From: Turritopsis dohrnii
Lineage: Eukaryota; Cnidaria; Hydrozoa; Anthoathecata; Oceaniidae
Reading direction: 5' to 3'
NCBI GenBank assembly: GCA_027922465.2
Contig: BQMF02000304.1
Location: 62,001-126,000, forward strand
Length of the DNA: 64,000 nt
The notes beneath the pieces are model-generated. The model searched no databases and was not told where the DNA came from. It was given only the letters and a program-made list of their open reading frames with translations. The position numbers and the translations under genes are program-made. Below, one piece after another: positions 1 through 9,639 of the stretch (positions are counted from its first letter, which is position 1; every line of letters starts with the position of its first letter).

Positions 1-179
1 TGATCACTTTCATGAAAACTGTTTTTAAGTTGATAGGTAAACATATTTTTGTGTGGACTAATATTTGCGAGCGACGGTTTGAGAGTGTTTTTGCGTGGAT
101 TAATTTCCCCAAGTCAGAGCTTCTCAAGGAAAATGTTTGGGTTTATTTTTGCGAATGTGCACAAAGTGCAATGCATGTA

Positions 180-181
<2 letters not shown>

Positions 182-224
<43 letters not shown>
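182..224. repeat. (TTA)n microsatellite
   Basis: An uninterrupted run of about 14 TTA/ATT units. The open frames that cross it only encode poly-Tyr or poly-Ile and are not genes. The rest of positions 1-346 shows no gene; positions about 296-342 resemble a second copy at 28490-28540 (shared string GTGTAAATAGGGTC, then CAGCAAATTAAT), so this is a dispersed repeat. Confidence 0.95.
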
Positions 225-225
<1 letters not shown>

Positions 226-346
226 GTTTCGCTTTTGTAGAATTTCAACTACTTTATTGACAGGTTGAAAAAGTTTGATTTTACGGTGGTAATTAGTTGG
301 TGTAAATAGGGTCTAATCGTAAAACACCAGCAAATTAATTTATTAA

Positions 347-1206
347 GGATAGTCATCACCCCTTGCTGCATGTTTTCAGTTTTGTGTCCATAACTTTTGA
401 TGTGGTTATTTTTTCATGAACAAAGTATATATTTTTGAAAACCTTATAAAATTCCCGATCTAATGAATATAATTTTATTTTCAATATATATATATTTAGT
501 TTTAAAAAGTTATTGCGGATAAGAGCATTTTGAAAAGGCTTAATTTCTAGGAGCTCCACGGACCCTTTGAAAAATATTTTCTGCGACATTTTTATGTCAT
601 TGTGTTCTATGTTTACTAATTTTAAAAAAGTTACTACAGTTTTTCTAAACAAGCCCTAGTTCTGATGAAATAAAAGATTTACGAAAAACACTCATTAAAA
701 TAGCCTTTCCTTGACTTTCTCCCTTCATCGCAGAGCGAATATTTGCTTAAAAAAAAAAACTGTAGTAACGTTTTGTTCTTATAAACCTATTCTTTCAATT
801 GCAAAAAACTATGTAACGATACCTCCATCGTAGGGGTTTTTGGAGGTATTTAAAGACAGATAAGTAACGCAAAAATACTTATCGAGAAAACGTCTTCCAA
901 AGAAATTCCATTTTGCGATCAGTTGAATAAACCACTTTACAAAAGAAATAATAGCTGTTATTTGCTTTACATGAATAATTAATAAGTCTACTATTAAAAG
1001 AGAACATAGTTCTTGTAAACATGCTGAATAGGTTCTGTAAACAAATTGCAATAAGCATGAAATGAAATACCCCTAAATTTAAAATATTGTACCAAATGAT
1101 AAATTTTTATAGCATCATATATACATTTTCAGAAAGCTCTCTGAAAGCTTTATCTTTTTATGAAATATAAAAAATTTTTTTTCTATTACAGGGGTGATGA
1201 CTATCC
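347..1206. mobile_element. TTAA-flanked element with inverted ends, 860 bp
   Basis: The left end starts GGATAGTCATCACCCCT and the right end is its exact reverse complement, AGGGGTGATGACTATCC. Both ends are directly flanked by TTAA (343-346 and 1207-1210). TTAA target duplication is the signature of piggyBac and Kolobok superfamilies, so this is inferred to be a non-autonomous element of that kind. No transposase frame is visible inside; the small open frames on the minus strand (356-652, 809-1051) are AT-rich and unlike any protein I recognise. It sits inside a copy of the dispersed repeat also seen at 28.5 kb. Confidence 0.8.
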
Positions 1207-1210
1207 TTAA

Positions 1211-2088
1211 AAGACAAAAAATCTATACATGCCGTGAGGCGTGTTAACATATGTTTTTTTATAAGAGCTCGAAAAAACAGAAGAAAAAAATGTAGAAAAA
1301 AATGTGTTTCTTCGAAAAAGAAAATGTTTTTAATTATATATAATTTCATGAAACGAAAAATGAATTCGAACAAATAACTGCCGAAGGTAATAAGAAGGTC
1401 TGAACTGAGATTTTACTAACAAGAATAACATGTCTATTTTCAAGTACTTTTTCTTCAAATTTTGATATCACTGATTAAATATTTTATTTTATCATTGTCC
1501 CCGTTTAATGCAGCAGTCGCATGTTTTTTTTTAGTAAAAAAAAAAAAAAAAAATGCAGGTTGAGCTGCTTCGCCATGACGATGATTTGTTTTTCATTTGA
1601 TTTCACAAACATGTTTTATCAATTATACGACGAAGAGCAAACAATTTTCCTTGCAAACATTAACATCTACTTTGTTCGATGAATTCATTGAATATTGTTA
1701 GGGGTAATGTAATGACTTCCAGTGTACTGAAAGAAAATGCCATTCATTTTATTCCCGTACAAAACAAGTAAAAAATAATATACGCGACCTAATATTTTAT
1801 AAAATTCATGTACAAAATAATCGCTAGTTGGCGTTCGTGCACGAACAAGTAATGTTTTTCCATGGTACCTTCACATCGAAAAAGTCCTAATATTTGTACG
1901 TCACGTACACGATTTGTCAACCCCTGGAGTTTTCAACAAATATATTTTCAAATCAGATGTTAAAAAAATAAATGTTCATTCAAATAAAATCAAAATGTTT
2001 CGGTCACAGCAGACAAGAAAAGTTAAGACTGAGAGAGTCGAGCTTTGCATTGACACTCAGTGCTCATGTTTTGAGGTTCAAAAGATAA
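1211..2088. other. Intergenic, no gene seen
   Basis: AT-rich with poly-A/T tracts (an A18 run at about 1536-1553). No open frame with recognisable protein character, no RNA gene and no clear repeat boundary. The frame 1914-2174 runs into the next element and is not supported. Confidence 0.6.
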
Positions 2089-2090
2089 TA

Positions 2091-2834
2091 CCGTCTATCG
2101 TCCTAACTTCGGACATCCTTCTAAACTTCGGACATAAAAAAAACATATCCGCAAAATACAAATCGCATCAGTAAAAGTCCATACTACACTATGAATTAAA
2201 CTATAAATCTAAAACTTGTCACAACTTAACTTAACAAAAATGAAACACTTAAATTAGTTGACTGTACCCTTGAGACGAACGTGATTTATAATTACACTGC
2301 GCGTTTAAAGGCGAGTATCCACTATGGATAATTGTCCACGGACATAAATACAAACATACGCAGGTGCTCATTACGTAGAGAAGAGTATTGTAAAATCATC
2401 ATATGCAATTGATTAGTATCAAAGAAAAAAGTCGAAAAAAAATGTAAACAAAACATTTCGCTAAATGATATTCAATGCTTGGTTCTCTGGTTACCTGGTT
2501 CTCATTCAGTTACATATAAAAGATTCAATATATAGTTATTTCAAAAGTTAATACAAGTAGAAAGCGTCTGCTATAATACTATTTTAAGTTGTTCGACAGG
2601 ATTGCTATTACAATCCCTTGAGGATGACGTTTAACCTTTTTTTTATACACGCTTATTTACGCTTCACGCTGACTTTATTGCGTTTGAACACATTATTTTA
2701 TCAGCTTTATCTAATATTTTAGTATTTATTGTGACTTGGTTTGATTGATTATGTACATTTCGTTTACCAGACAGGCCTGTTTATTTAGCGTGTCCGAAGT
2801 TTGGAAGGATGTCCGAAGTTAGGACGATTGACGG
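2091..2834. mobile_element. TA-flanked inverted-repeat element (mariner-type MITE), 744 bp
   Basis: Left end at 2091 reads CCGTCTATCGTCCTAACTTC and the right end 2790-2834 is its reverse complement with two mismatches over roughly 45 bases. Both ends abut TA (2089-2090 and 2835-2836), the target duplication of Tc1/mariner elements. The sub-terminal part holds the motif AACTTCGGACA twice in direct orientation at each end, possibly tandem transposase binding sites. There is no transposase frame, so it is non-autonomous. Confidence 0.82.
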
Positions 2835-3167
2835 TACGTCCCCCAATTCTCTGCACTAAAACTTAACATAAACACTAATATCTTACAGGCAACTTATTTG
2901 ATGTAAATCTCAACCAAGAAGGGCAGTTTCCACGGTTCCAGGCCTTTTAAACCCCAAAATTTTCTCACCCCTCAGTGCAGGTTTTGCTTTTGGATGTCAC
3001 TAAACGAAGAAAACCGGTACACCCAAAAAAACTCTGGATACTGCACTGGTTGTATAACCAAAGTTTATATATCAAATAAAAGCAAATAAACGAGAATATC
3101 AGCTGAGAAAGCCTTTACCGCAGTCAATAGATATTTTTCTTTATTTTTTGGGACAGAGTGTTGATGG

Positions 3168-3216
3168 TTAGTTGGCCAACTAACTGTGTCATCATCCAAT
3201 TGGATGATGACACAGT
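3168..3216. repeat. Two adjoining perfect palindromes (16 bp and 34 bp)
   Basis: TTAGTTGGCCAACTAA (3168-3183) is a perfect palindrome. It runs directly into a 34-bp perfect palindrome at 3183-3216 with half-site ACTGTGTCATCATCCAA and no spacer. Together they could form two cruciform arms. The open frame that begins inside the second palindrome (3186-3548) has no recognisable domain and is not called a gene. No repeat termini were found around it. Confidence 0.85.
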
Positions 3217-4240
3217 CACTTTTTAACATGAAGCAATACCTTATTTTGTATCCTTTTGTATCATTAATAAAAGTATTTCATGCAAGAAGATTGAAAACAA
3301 AGTTTAAGATACTTAAGCTACATGAAACTAAAAGCCAAAAAATCATTGTATGTAAAGTAAAGTTAAATTTACCAGCAAGAATACTTTCGATTTCGTTAAC
3401 TCTGACTACCATTATGAATGAAGGTCTGGAAGTACGGAGGTATACGGGGGAAGAAACAATAGGAAATTTAATTCATTCTTCAATAATATTTCAACATTGT
3501 TACATCTATTGTAATTTTGAAGTTAAATTTACAAAAAAGCTAATTTAGAAATCAAGATTCTGTAATTTATTATAAATTTTAAGTCACTTGATTTTTCTTG
3601 TTACACATGAACCCCCTGCAAATCTTCTCAGTGCATGACGGATCTTTCACGCGCACTATTTTCATGTTCATGGTTCCTCCGGCGTGGAAGGAGAAGGAAG
3701 ACAATCATGTCTCAATGTAAGTTTGTCCTATCATATTGTAGCGATGTTAAGTTGATGTAGATCTCGTGCTTTGAAATGATCTATCCTTTTACTATGGTTT
3801 TTTAACAATAAGAGTGAACTAACTAATTTTGAATAATTTTAAAGGTAAACATAATGACCTCTGCAGAAAACTTTCTTTTGTAAACGCATTTATATATGCT
3901 TGAAAATGAGGAAAACTCCTTAGAAAATATCGCCCTTTTCGTAACAGAACAGAGGTAACAGAAATGAGGTTATTGTAATTTGTCTTCAATCAGTTTAGAT
4001 AATAGCAATTCAAGTTTTTGGATCAGTTGAATGTAAGCTGTTCCCTGGCTTACTTCCAACTGCAGAAAAAATGTCCATTTGAATTTTTATGTTTTTGTAT
4101 CAAACCACAAATTCCTCTTATGTCAATATCAATCAATCAGTACCAATGTTGTTCACATATCATTTGAATGAACAATCCTGGTGTTCTGTAATGCAATTAA
4201 AATCTGAAATGAAAGGGAGTTAAGGCCGTTTGTAGAAAAT
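3217..4240. other. Intergenic, no gene seen
   Basis: AT-rich single-copy-looking sequence. I found no splice-site-bounded exon with protein family character, no RNA gene and no clear inverted ends. Confidence 0.5.
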
Positions 4241-4245
4241 AGTTT

Positions 4246-4636
4246 GGTTCCTGTTACCGTTACCTTAAAAAATTGAGTCGGTCGGTCAGGAAAAATTTTG
4301 TTTCTGTATTTTTCTATAAAAAAAGTTATGTCTATTTGGCAGCCATCGTTCTAAAAAACACTCGTTCAGGGATTTTGGGGGGAACAGAATTGCTCACAAT
4401 ATAAGCAAATGAGATGAATAGTGAAGTTTAGTGAAGATTTCTTTCATGCACTCTTATCCGCCATTTTGAAAGCGCACGATTTGAAAGAAAATCGGGTCAT
4501 AAATTCGGGAAATAATCCCGAATCCGCTTTACTTTTACGTGCTCACTGCACAAAAGAAAAATGGGTGTCCGACTCTCCAACTCTCAAAGTAAGACATTTT
4601 TTAGGGTCGGTCGGACAACGGGAACCAGGCAGAGGA
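4246..4636. mobile_element. Possible degenerate inverted-repeat element
   Basis: The left side (about 4246-4290) reads TGGTTCCTGTTACC followed later by GTCGGTCGGTC; the right side (about 4604-4636) carries GGTCGGTCGG then GGGAACCAGGCA, the reverse-complement order of the same motifs. This looks like a decayed element with inverted ends. Exact ends and a target duplication could not be fixed. The open frame 4421-4666 lies inside and is not supported as a gene. Confidence 0.45.
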
Positions 4637-4649
4637 GGAAGTTTGTCTT

Positions 4650-4935
4650 CCTTGAAGGTACACTAATAATTACAAAGATGCAATTATAAGCATACCTTCA
4701 AGATGAATATGCAGACGTAAACATTTACGGGAACTATGAAGACCTTTTCAAAGACCTTTTCAAAGTCAACTGGAACAAATTTGTTTTACGTTTGCATTTA
4801 AATTATATACTTCTTCATCACAAACTTCCTTCCTTGTCTTTCTTGAAGGTACACTAATAATTACAAAGATGCAATTATTAGCATACCTTCAAGATGAATA
4901 TACAGACGTAAACATTTACAAGAACTATACTTCTT
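4650..4935. repeat. Imperfect tandem duplication of a hairpin-bearing unit
   Basis: A block starting CTTGAAGGTACACTAATAAT at about 4651 recurs at about 4845, roughly 190 bases further on, and stays alike for about 85 bases. Each copy begins with CTTGAAGGTA and later holds the inverted string TACCTTCAAG, so each copy can form a hairpin. It may be two small elements in tandem or a local duplication. No gene is involved. Positions 4936-5680 downstream show nothing I can identify. Confidence 0.75.
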
Positions 4936-5740
4936 CACCACAAACTGTTCCAGGGCCCCTAAGTAGGTGATACAGTTTACTCTCGTTATCTCGAATATAT
5001 GCTATCTTGAATTTCCTGAACAAAGCCTTGGTCTCATCATTTACTTCTATTCCAGGTAACTAAAAACTGTCCCACTATTTTGAACTCTGTTACTTTGAAC
5101 TTCTAGCAATCTGAAACTAATTTTTAGTCCCTATCATAGAATTACAGTCTTTATCTCAAAATTTTAAGAAAAGCCACTCATTGAGCTTAGATGAAATTTG
5201 TGGAATCACATGGTTGCAAAACAACCCACCTCTCCTACCTATTCACCCAGTGATGCCACCCTTTATTTAGAGAATCCCTTAATCAAAAAAACATTCCAAA
5301 ATGTGTTGAGTGTAAGAAAGCCTAAAAATCTGCCTAATGTTACAAAAAGTTGTTTTATCAATAAGCACTGCAAATAACGGCTGGTCAGCAGTTAATGACC
5401 GGCGATATAAGGCACTTGATCATGTATTTTTTCTAATGGTTGATCAACTTGACCTGAGAGAATTAGTTTTATAGAAACAAGAAGACCATCAGATTTTGCA
5501 AAATATGATGATTGCTTGATAGCAAGGGATATCGCTCGCTATAACGCTCCTAGAGTTAGGCAAGATGCGCTTTTAATCACACAGGAAGATACTCTTTAAA
5601 AACATGCTCAACTATTTATACGCACTAGAACATGATTTTAACTTATTAATGTTAGTTTCGCTGCTCAATTGGCAAGGATAACTTAGATATATTAAGTGAT
5701 AATTCACCAATTTGTTGTTGCTAGGGAGAACAGCCACTGC

Positions 5741-6100
5741 CAGTGTGTAATCTTAAAATTTTATCTGGGTGTCATGTGGGGCCATTGACATCGTTGGTTT
5801 TAAAATTTTTGGTGGCCTGAAGAAAATTTTAATGGCCCAATATTCAATAACTCTCTACAATTTCATTTGGACAGGCTTAGAAATGCTTACAGAATAGAAA
5901 AAAAGAAATTGCAAAAACAAACATTATAGAACTCAAAATTTCTTGTAAAGGAAATTCTTAAATCACATTTACAATTTATAATAAATTTTGTTTTGCCTGT
6001 CCAGTCGGGCCATCACAACACTGGTTTTCAAACATTTTGGTAGCCTGAACCAATTTGTGACTGTCTCAGACAGTTGGGCCACCGCTTAGATTAGACACTG
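5741..6100. mobile_element. hAT-like MITE, 360 bp
   Basis: Ends read CAGTGTGTAATCT on the left and, reverse-complemented, CAGTGTCTAATCT on the right. The flanks GCCACTGC (5733-5740) and ACCGCTGC (6101-6108) match at 6 of 8 positions. CAGTG ends with an 8-bp target duplication are typical of the hAT superfamily. The uninterrupted copy at 10.67 kb has ACCGCTGC at this spot, so the left flank has mutated. The interior contains two diverged blocks with GGGCCAT and GGCCTGAA / AGCCTGAA motifs and no coding potential. Confidence 0.78.
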
Positions 6101-6160
6101 ACCGCTGCTAAGGTAATTTTGAAATTTCCTTCGTTATATGAATTCATTTGTTCACCTAAC

Positions 6161-9100
6161 CATGGACGTATAAAAAGAGAAGGACTCACAACTGCTATTG
6201 AGCTATTGAAATAAAGCGTGTCTCAGACGACAGGTATCATATTCAAAGATTTAAAGAGACAATTAAGCTTACACTAGGATCAACAGCGGAGTCACTCCTT
6301 TCCCAAGAAAACAATGTCCTAGAGAGTTCCAGTTGACTTTCCTTACTGCTCTACCTCTCTCTTGAACAGCAAAGTCGGACTAACGTCACCTAGTTTCAAC
6401 TGGACAGATGAAAAAAAATTATTTTCTTTGATCTTGATGTATGTTCAAAAAATTGTTTGCTATTGGAAATAAAAACAGATCTTCATAAAAAAAATGCAGT
6501 GATGCTATACTTATTGTCAGTATAGTTTGTAGTGTGCGCAGCTACGCAAAATAAGGTAAGTCAAGCTAATATTCAAGGTGAGTATCTTAAAAGAAAACTT
6601 TTGGAACTCGTCAAGTCGACGTTAAAATGTTATTTCTCTCTTCCCATTTTCTATTTTAAGACTTGATTGTAAAAGAATCGTGCACATAAACTTTGATAAG
6701 TTTCAACGATATATCGTTTGTACTGCACAAAGACAGGTCATTAATTATTCATCATGTTATGTCTGTCGTTTGAAAAGGAGCATATCCGTAAACTGGTACT
6801 TGTGTACTTTGCTCACGCGAGCACATACTCCGAATACTTTATTCTCAAGTGAGTTCCTTTGATACAAACAGATGGTTTCTATTTGCAGCAACAAGTTTAG
6901 ATTGTTTTTCAAGAAAAGGTCTTTTCAGTTTCTAAGTGAATGTGAACCAGGCGCGAGTCTATCCCAACTATACTTTGCTTTTAAATTTGAAAGCGTGCAA
7001 ATTGAAAATGGAAGGCAACTGCATGAATTGCTCGCGTAAAACAAAATATAATTGTTTAAGCTGTGCACTTAAAGTTTGCAATGTATGCTCAATTTGATTT
7101 ATGTTTATTTTATCGTTATGAAAAATAACTGAATGACTTAATGCATTCTGTTATTAAGAGAAGTCTTTTTAAAAAGTATAGTGGTTTTACTTTCTTTGTT
7201 TAAATATTTAGTTTGTAAGGGTGTTTACAAATAATTCAGTTTGATTTCATTGAGTTGTTTTTTGACCTACTGGTTTTGGAGCATGTCCCACAGATTTTGG
7301 TTTCAGTCAGACATGATGTCCTACAAGGTTTTAAAAATTATTTGCAGCCTTGCCTTACAAATTTTGACATTGATTTTTCTGTCATGTAACAAAGAAAATC
7401 CAATTCGTGCATGCAAGAGAGAAGTTTTTTTAAAAAATGAACGTAAATGTCATTAACCTTCCAAAAATAATAAAAGGATTCATTACATCATACCTATAAG
7501 CTCTACAAAATATATAAATATAAAACACCTTGCTTTTAAACGCTGGAATAAACAACAAGTCTTCGGTCTATTTATTTGAGTTCAGAATTCATCAAAAAGT
7601 CATTTTCCAATAAAAACGTACTAAAATTAAATAGCAGTTTTTAGGCTTTCAGAATTGAATGAAAAATGTTTGCAACAAACAATTCAATTTTTTTTCTTAG
7701 GTAATTCTCTCAAATCATTTATATCTAATTCTGGAGCATCAACACCTCTTGTATTGCCAGTAAGATCCCCAATTAATTGTGACGCCTTGCATTTAACGAT
7801 AACTCTTGCTGACCAAATCGATGAAGTGCTGGAATTTCACTGCAACCATCATGCCTTCAATGCCTTGCAAAGTGCTCCTCCAGAGGGTTCTGCGAGAATT
7901 TTTGTGACAGCAAAACTTATATATACATTATATATACATTATATAAAAACGAAGAAGCTACATGTTGATGAACATGACGCATTTCAGTAAAAACTTTTTT
8001 CAACTTTTTGTTAGTACTACTAGTTTCATTCATACATAATACAGATATGCATACAAATGCACATGCGTCATGTGTTAAAATTTTTCATGGGTTCAAAATT
8101 ACTTTCTTCACTGGAGGCGTGTAACACAACCACACATTGAAGCACTTAAAATGCCCTACTTTTATCATATTTCTTATGGAGAAGATGAATAATAAATTTT
8201 ACATAATGCAAACAACAACATAACACAAAACCATATACCAAGGCATATATACAAAGATAACTAACATCCTACTATAATACATAACAAATGCATATGCATG
8301 TAGTGTCATGTGCAAAAACTTTACAGGTTCACTAACATTGGAGCTGAACCGAATGAAGGTTTCGTAAATTATTTTTTACCGTAGTGACATGAAACACAAC
8401 CAAACATTGAAACTTTTAAAATGCCATCATTGATGGAAATCATGTTTTTAACATAGATTTAATGTATAAACGAACAGCAATATAACACAGATTTCTATAC
8501 CCAGGCATAAGCAAAAACAGATAGCAGTACAAAATGAATTGAAACAAATTGATTCCTTCTAACTTTTGTGCCAAATCTATGTTGGACAGAATTTTCGAAA
8601 TGAATAATCTCTTCTTCACTAACCATCATCATCATGATTTTAAACCATGAGGTTCATTTTTTGTTTGTTACTAAATTTTTATATTATGATTGTCTAAACT
8701 AAAAAAAATTTTCAAATGAATAATGATACAAATGATACATATGTAGCTAGGTAAACAGATAAAAAATTTGCCATCTTTCTTGTCACAGCAGGATTCAAAC
8801 ACATGGTGCAGGAAAACTAAAAAATACAACATCCAAGCCAAAAACATCACAGACAAGTCTGAAATGTACCTAGCAAACAATAGATTCGCAAAATGTGGGT
8901 AAAACTAGCAGCCATTTTTTATAAACACAAAACTGTTGAAAAACACCAAAACTAAAAGTATGATTCCTTAGGAGTTCCTAAAGCTTCAGACTTGAAACTT
9001 TCAGAAAAGATCGATAAACTATCTCTCTATTTTGTGTAGCTTAGGCTTTTTTGAGGCGCAAATATTAACTTCATAACATGCAGAGACACTGTGCCATGAT

Positions 9101-9414
9101 TTTCTTCTATTTTCACTTGTAACATCTAGCAAACTCACAGACATTTTAAAAACGATTGAACATCGTTGTCTGTGGCTTTGAACAATGAATGAAATGAAAA
9201 TGAAAAGTGTTTCAAAAGCTAATGAGTCTTAATTCCTCTGACATTTCAATTTTCCGTTGGACTGGCATGTAAATAATCGTTCGCCTCAACAAAAATCCAG
9301 TGAAATGCGAGACACGCTTTGGTATGAAAGGGATGCCGACACAATGGATTTTAACAATAGAATTGAATAGCTATTGAAATGAGTTGTGAGTCCTTCTCTT
9401 TTTATACGTCCATG
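6161..9414. mobile_element. 3.25-kb DNA transposon with 33-bp perfect inverted ends
   Basis: The left end starts CATGGACGTATAAAAAGAGA and is perfectly repeated in inverse orientation for 33 bases at the right end (9382-9414). Similarity resumes further in (AAAGCGTGTCTC at about 6223 and its complement at about 9306). The flanks carry a 7-bp direct repeat ACCTAAC (6154-6160 and 9415-9421) at the break point of the older repeat. Inside I see short frames only: a Cys cluster peptide at 7008-7097, and 7241-7456 and 7655-7990 without recognisable domains. No complete transposase is visible, so it is probably non-autonomous or has an intron-split, decayed gene. The CATG start, 33-bp ends and 7-8 bp duplication recall P elements, but this is weak inference. 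Confidence 0.85.
7008..7097 (+). pseudogene. Short Cys-cluster frame inside the 3.25-kb element
   Basis: An ATG-started frame of 29 codons carries six cysteines spaced C-x2-C-x7-C-x2-C-x4-C-x2-C and then stops. Such compact cysteine clusters occur near the C terminus of several cut-and-paste transposases, including piggyBac-like ones, where they bind zinc. Here it may be the last exon of a decayed transposase or a chance frame. No upstream exon could be joined with confidence. Confidence 0.35.
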
Positions 9415-9639
9415 ACCTAACAAAAGAATATGAAAACATAAGTGGTACCAGCAGGACTCGTTTTCGTGTTTAATTTCAATGAAATTGAAAGGACTTAATG
9501 ATCACGATGACCAGCTGGTGTAAAAAAATTATTTGTAGCACTGATCAATTCACTGGTTGAATTATATCATGAGTCACACACGTCTTATCAATTCAATGTT
9601 GCATCCGTTAAATTTTATGAGATGTGCTCTATGTTTCAG

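Larger units (their letters stand above)
5685..9500. repeat. Dispersed repeat copy split by two nested insertions
   Basis: Three pieces of one repeat family lie in order: about 5685-5740 (CACCAATTTGTTGTTGCTAGG region), 6101-6160 (GCTGCTAAGGTAATTTTGAA region) and 9415-9500 (AAGTGGTACCAGCAGGACTC region). The same pieces are contiguous at 10.60-10.80 kb and at 46.91-47.13 kb. Removing the two insertions annotated separately (5741-6100 and 6161-9414) rebuilds the order seen in those other copies, so the copy was present first and was hit twice. Confidence 0.85.

Noticed and set aside
12..260. Open frames across the TTA repeat
   Set aside because: Poly-Tyr/poly-Ile created by the microsatellite; no other support.
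1914..2174. 86-codon plus-strand frame
   Set aside because: Half of it lies in the inverted end of the TA-flanked element; no splice context and no family features.
3186..3548. 120-codon plus-strand frame
   Set aside because: Starts inside a palindrome, AT-driven composition, no domain.
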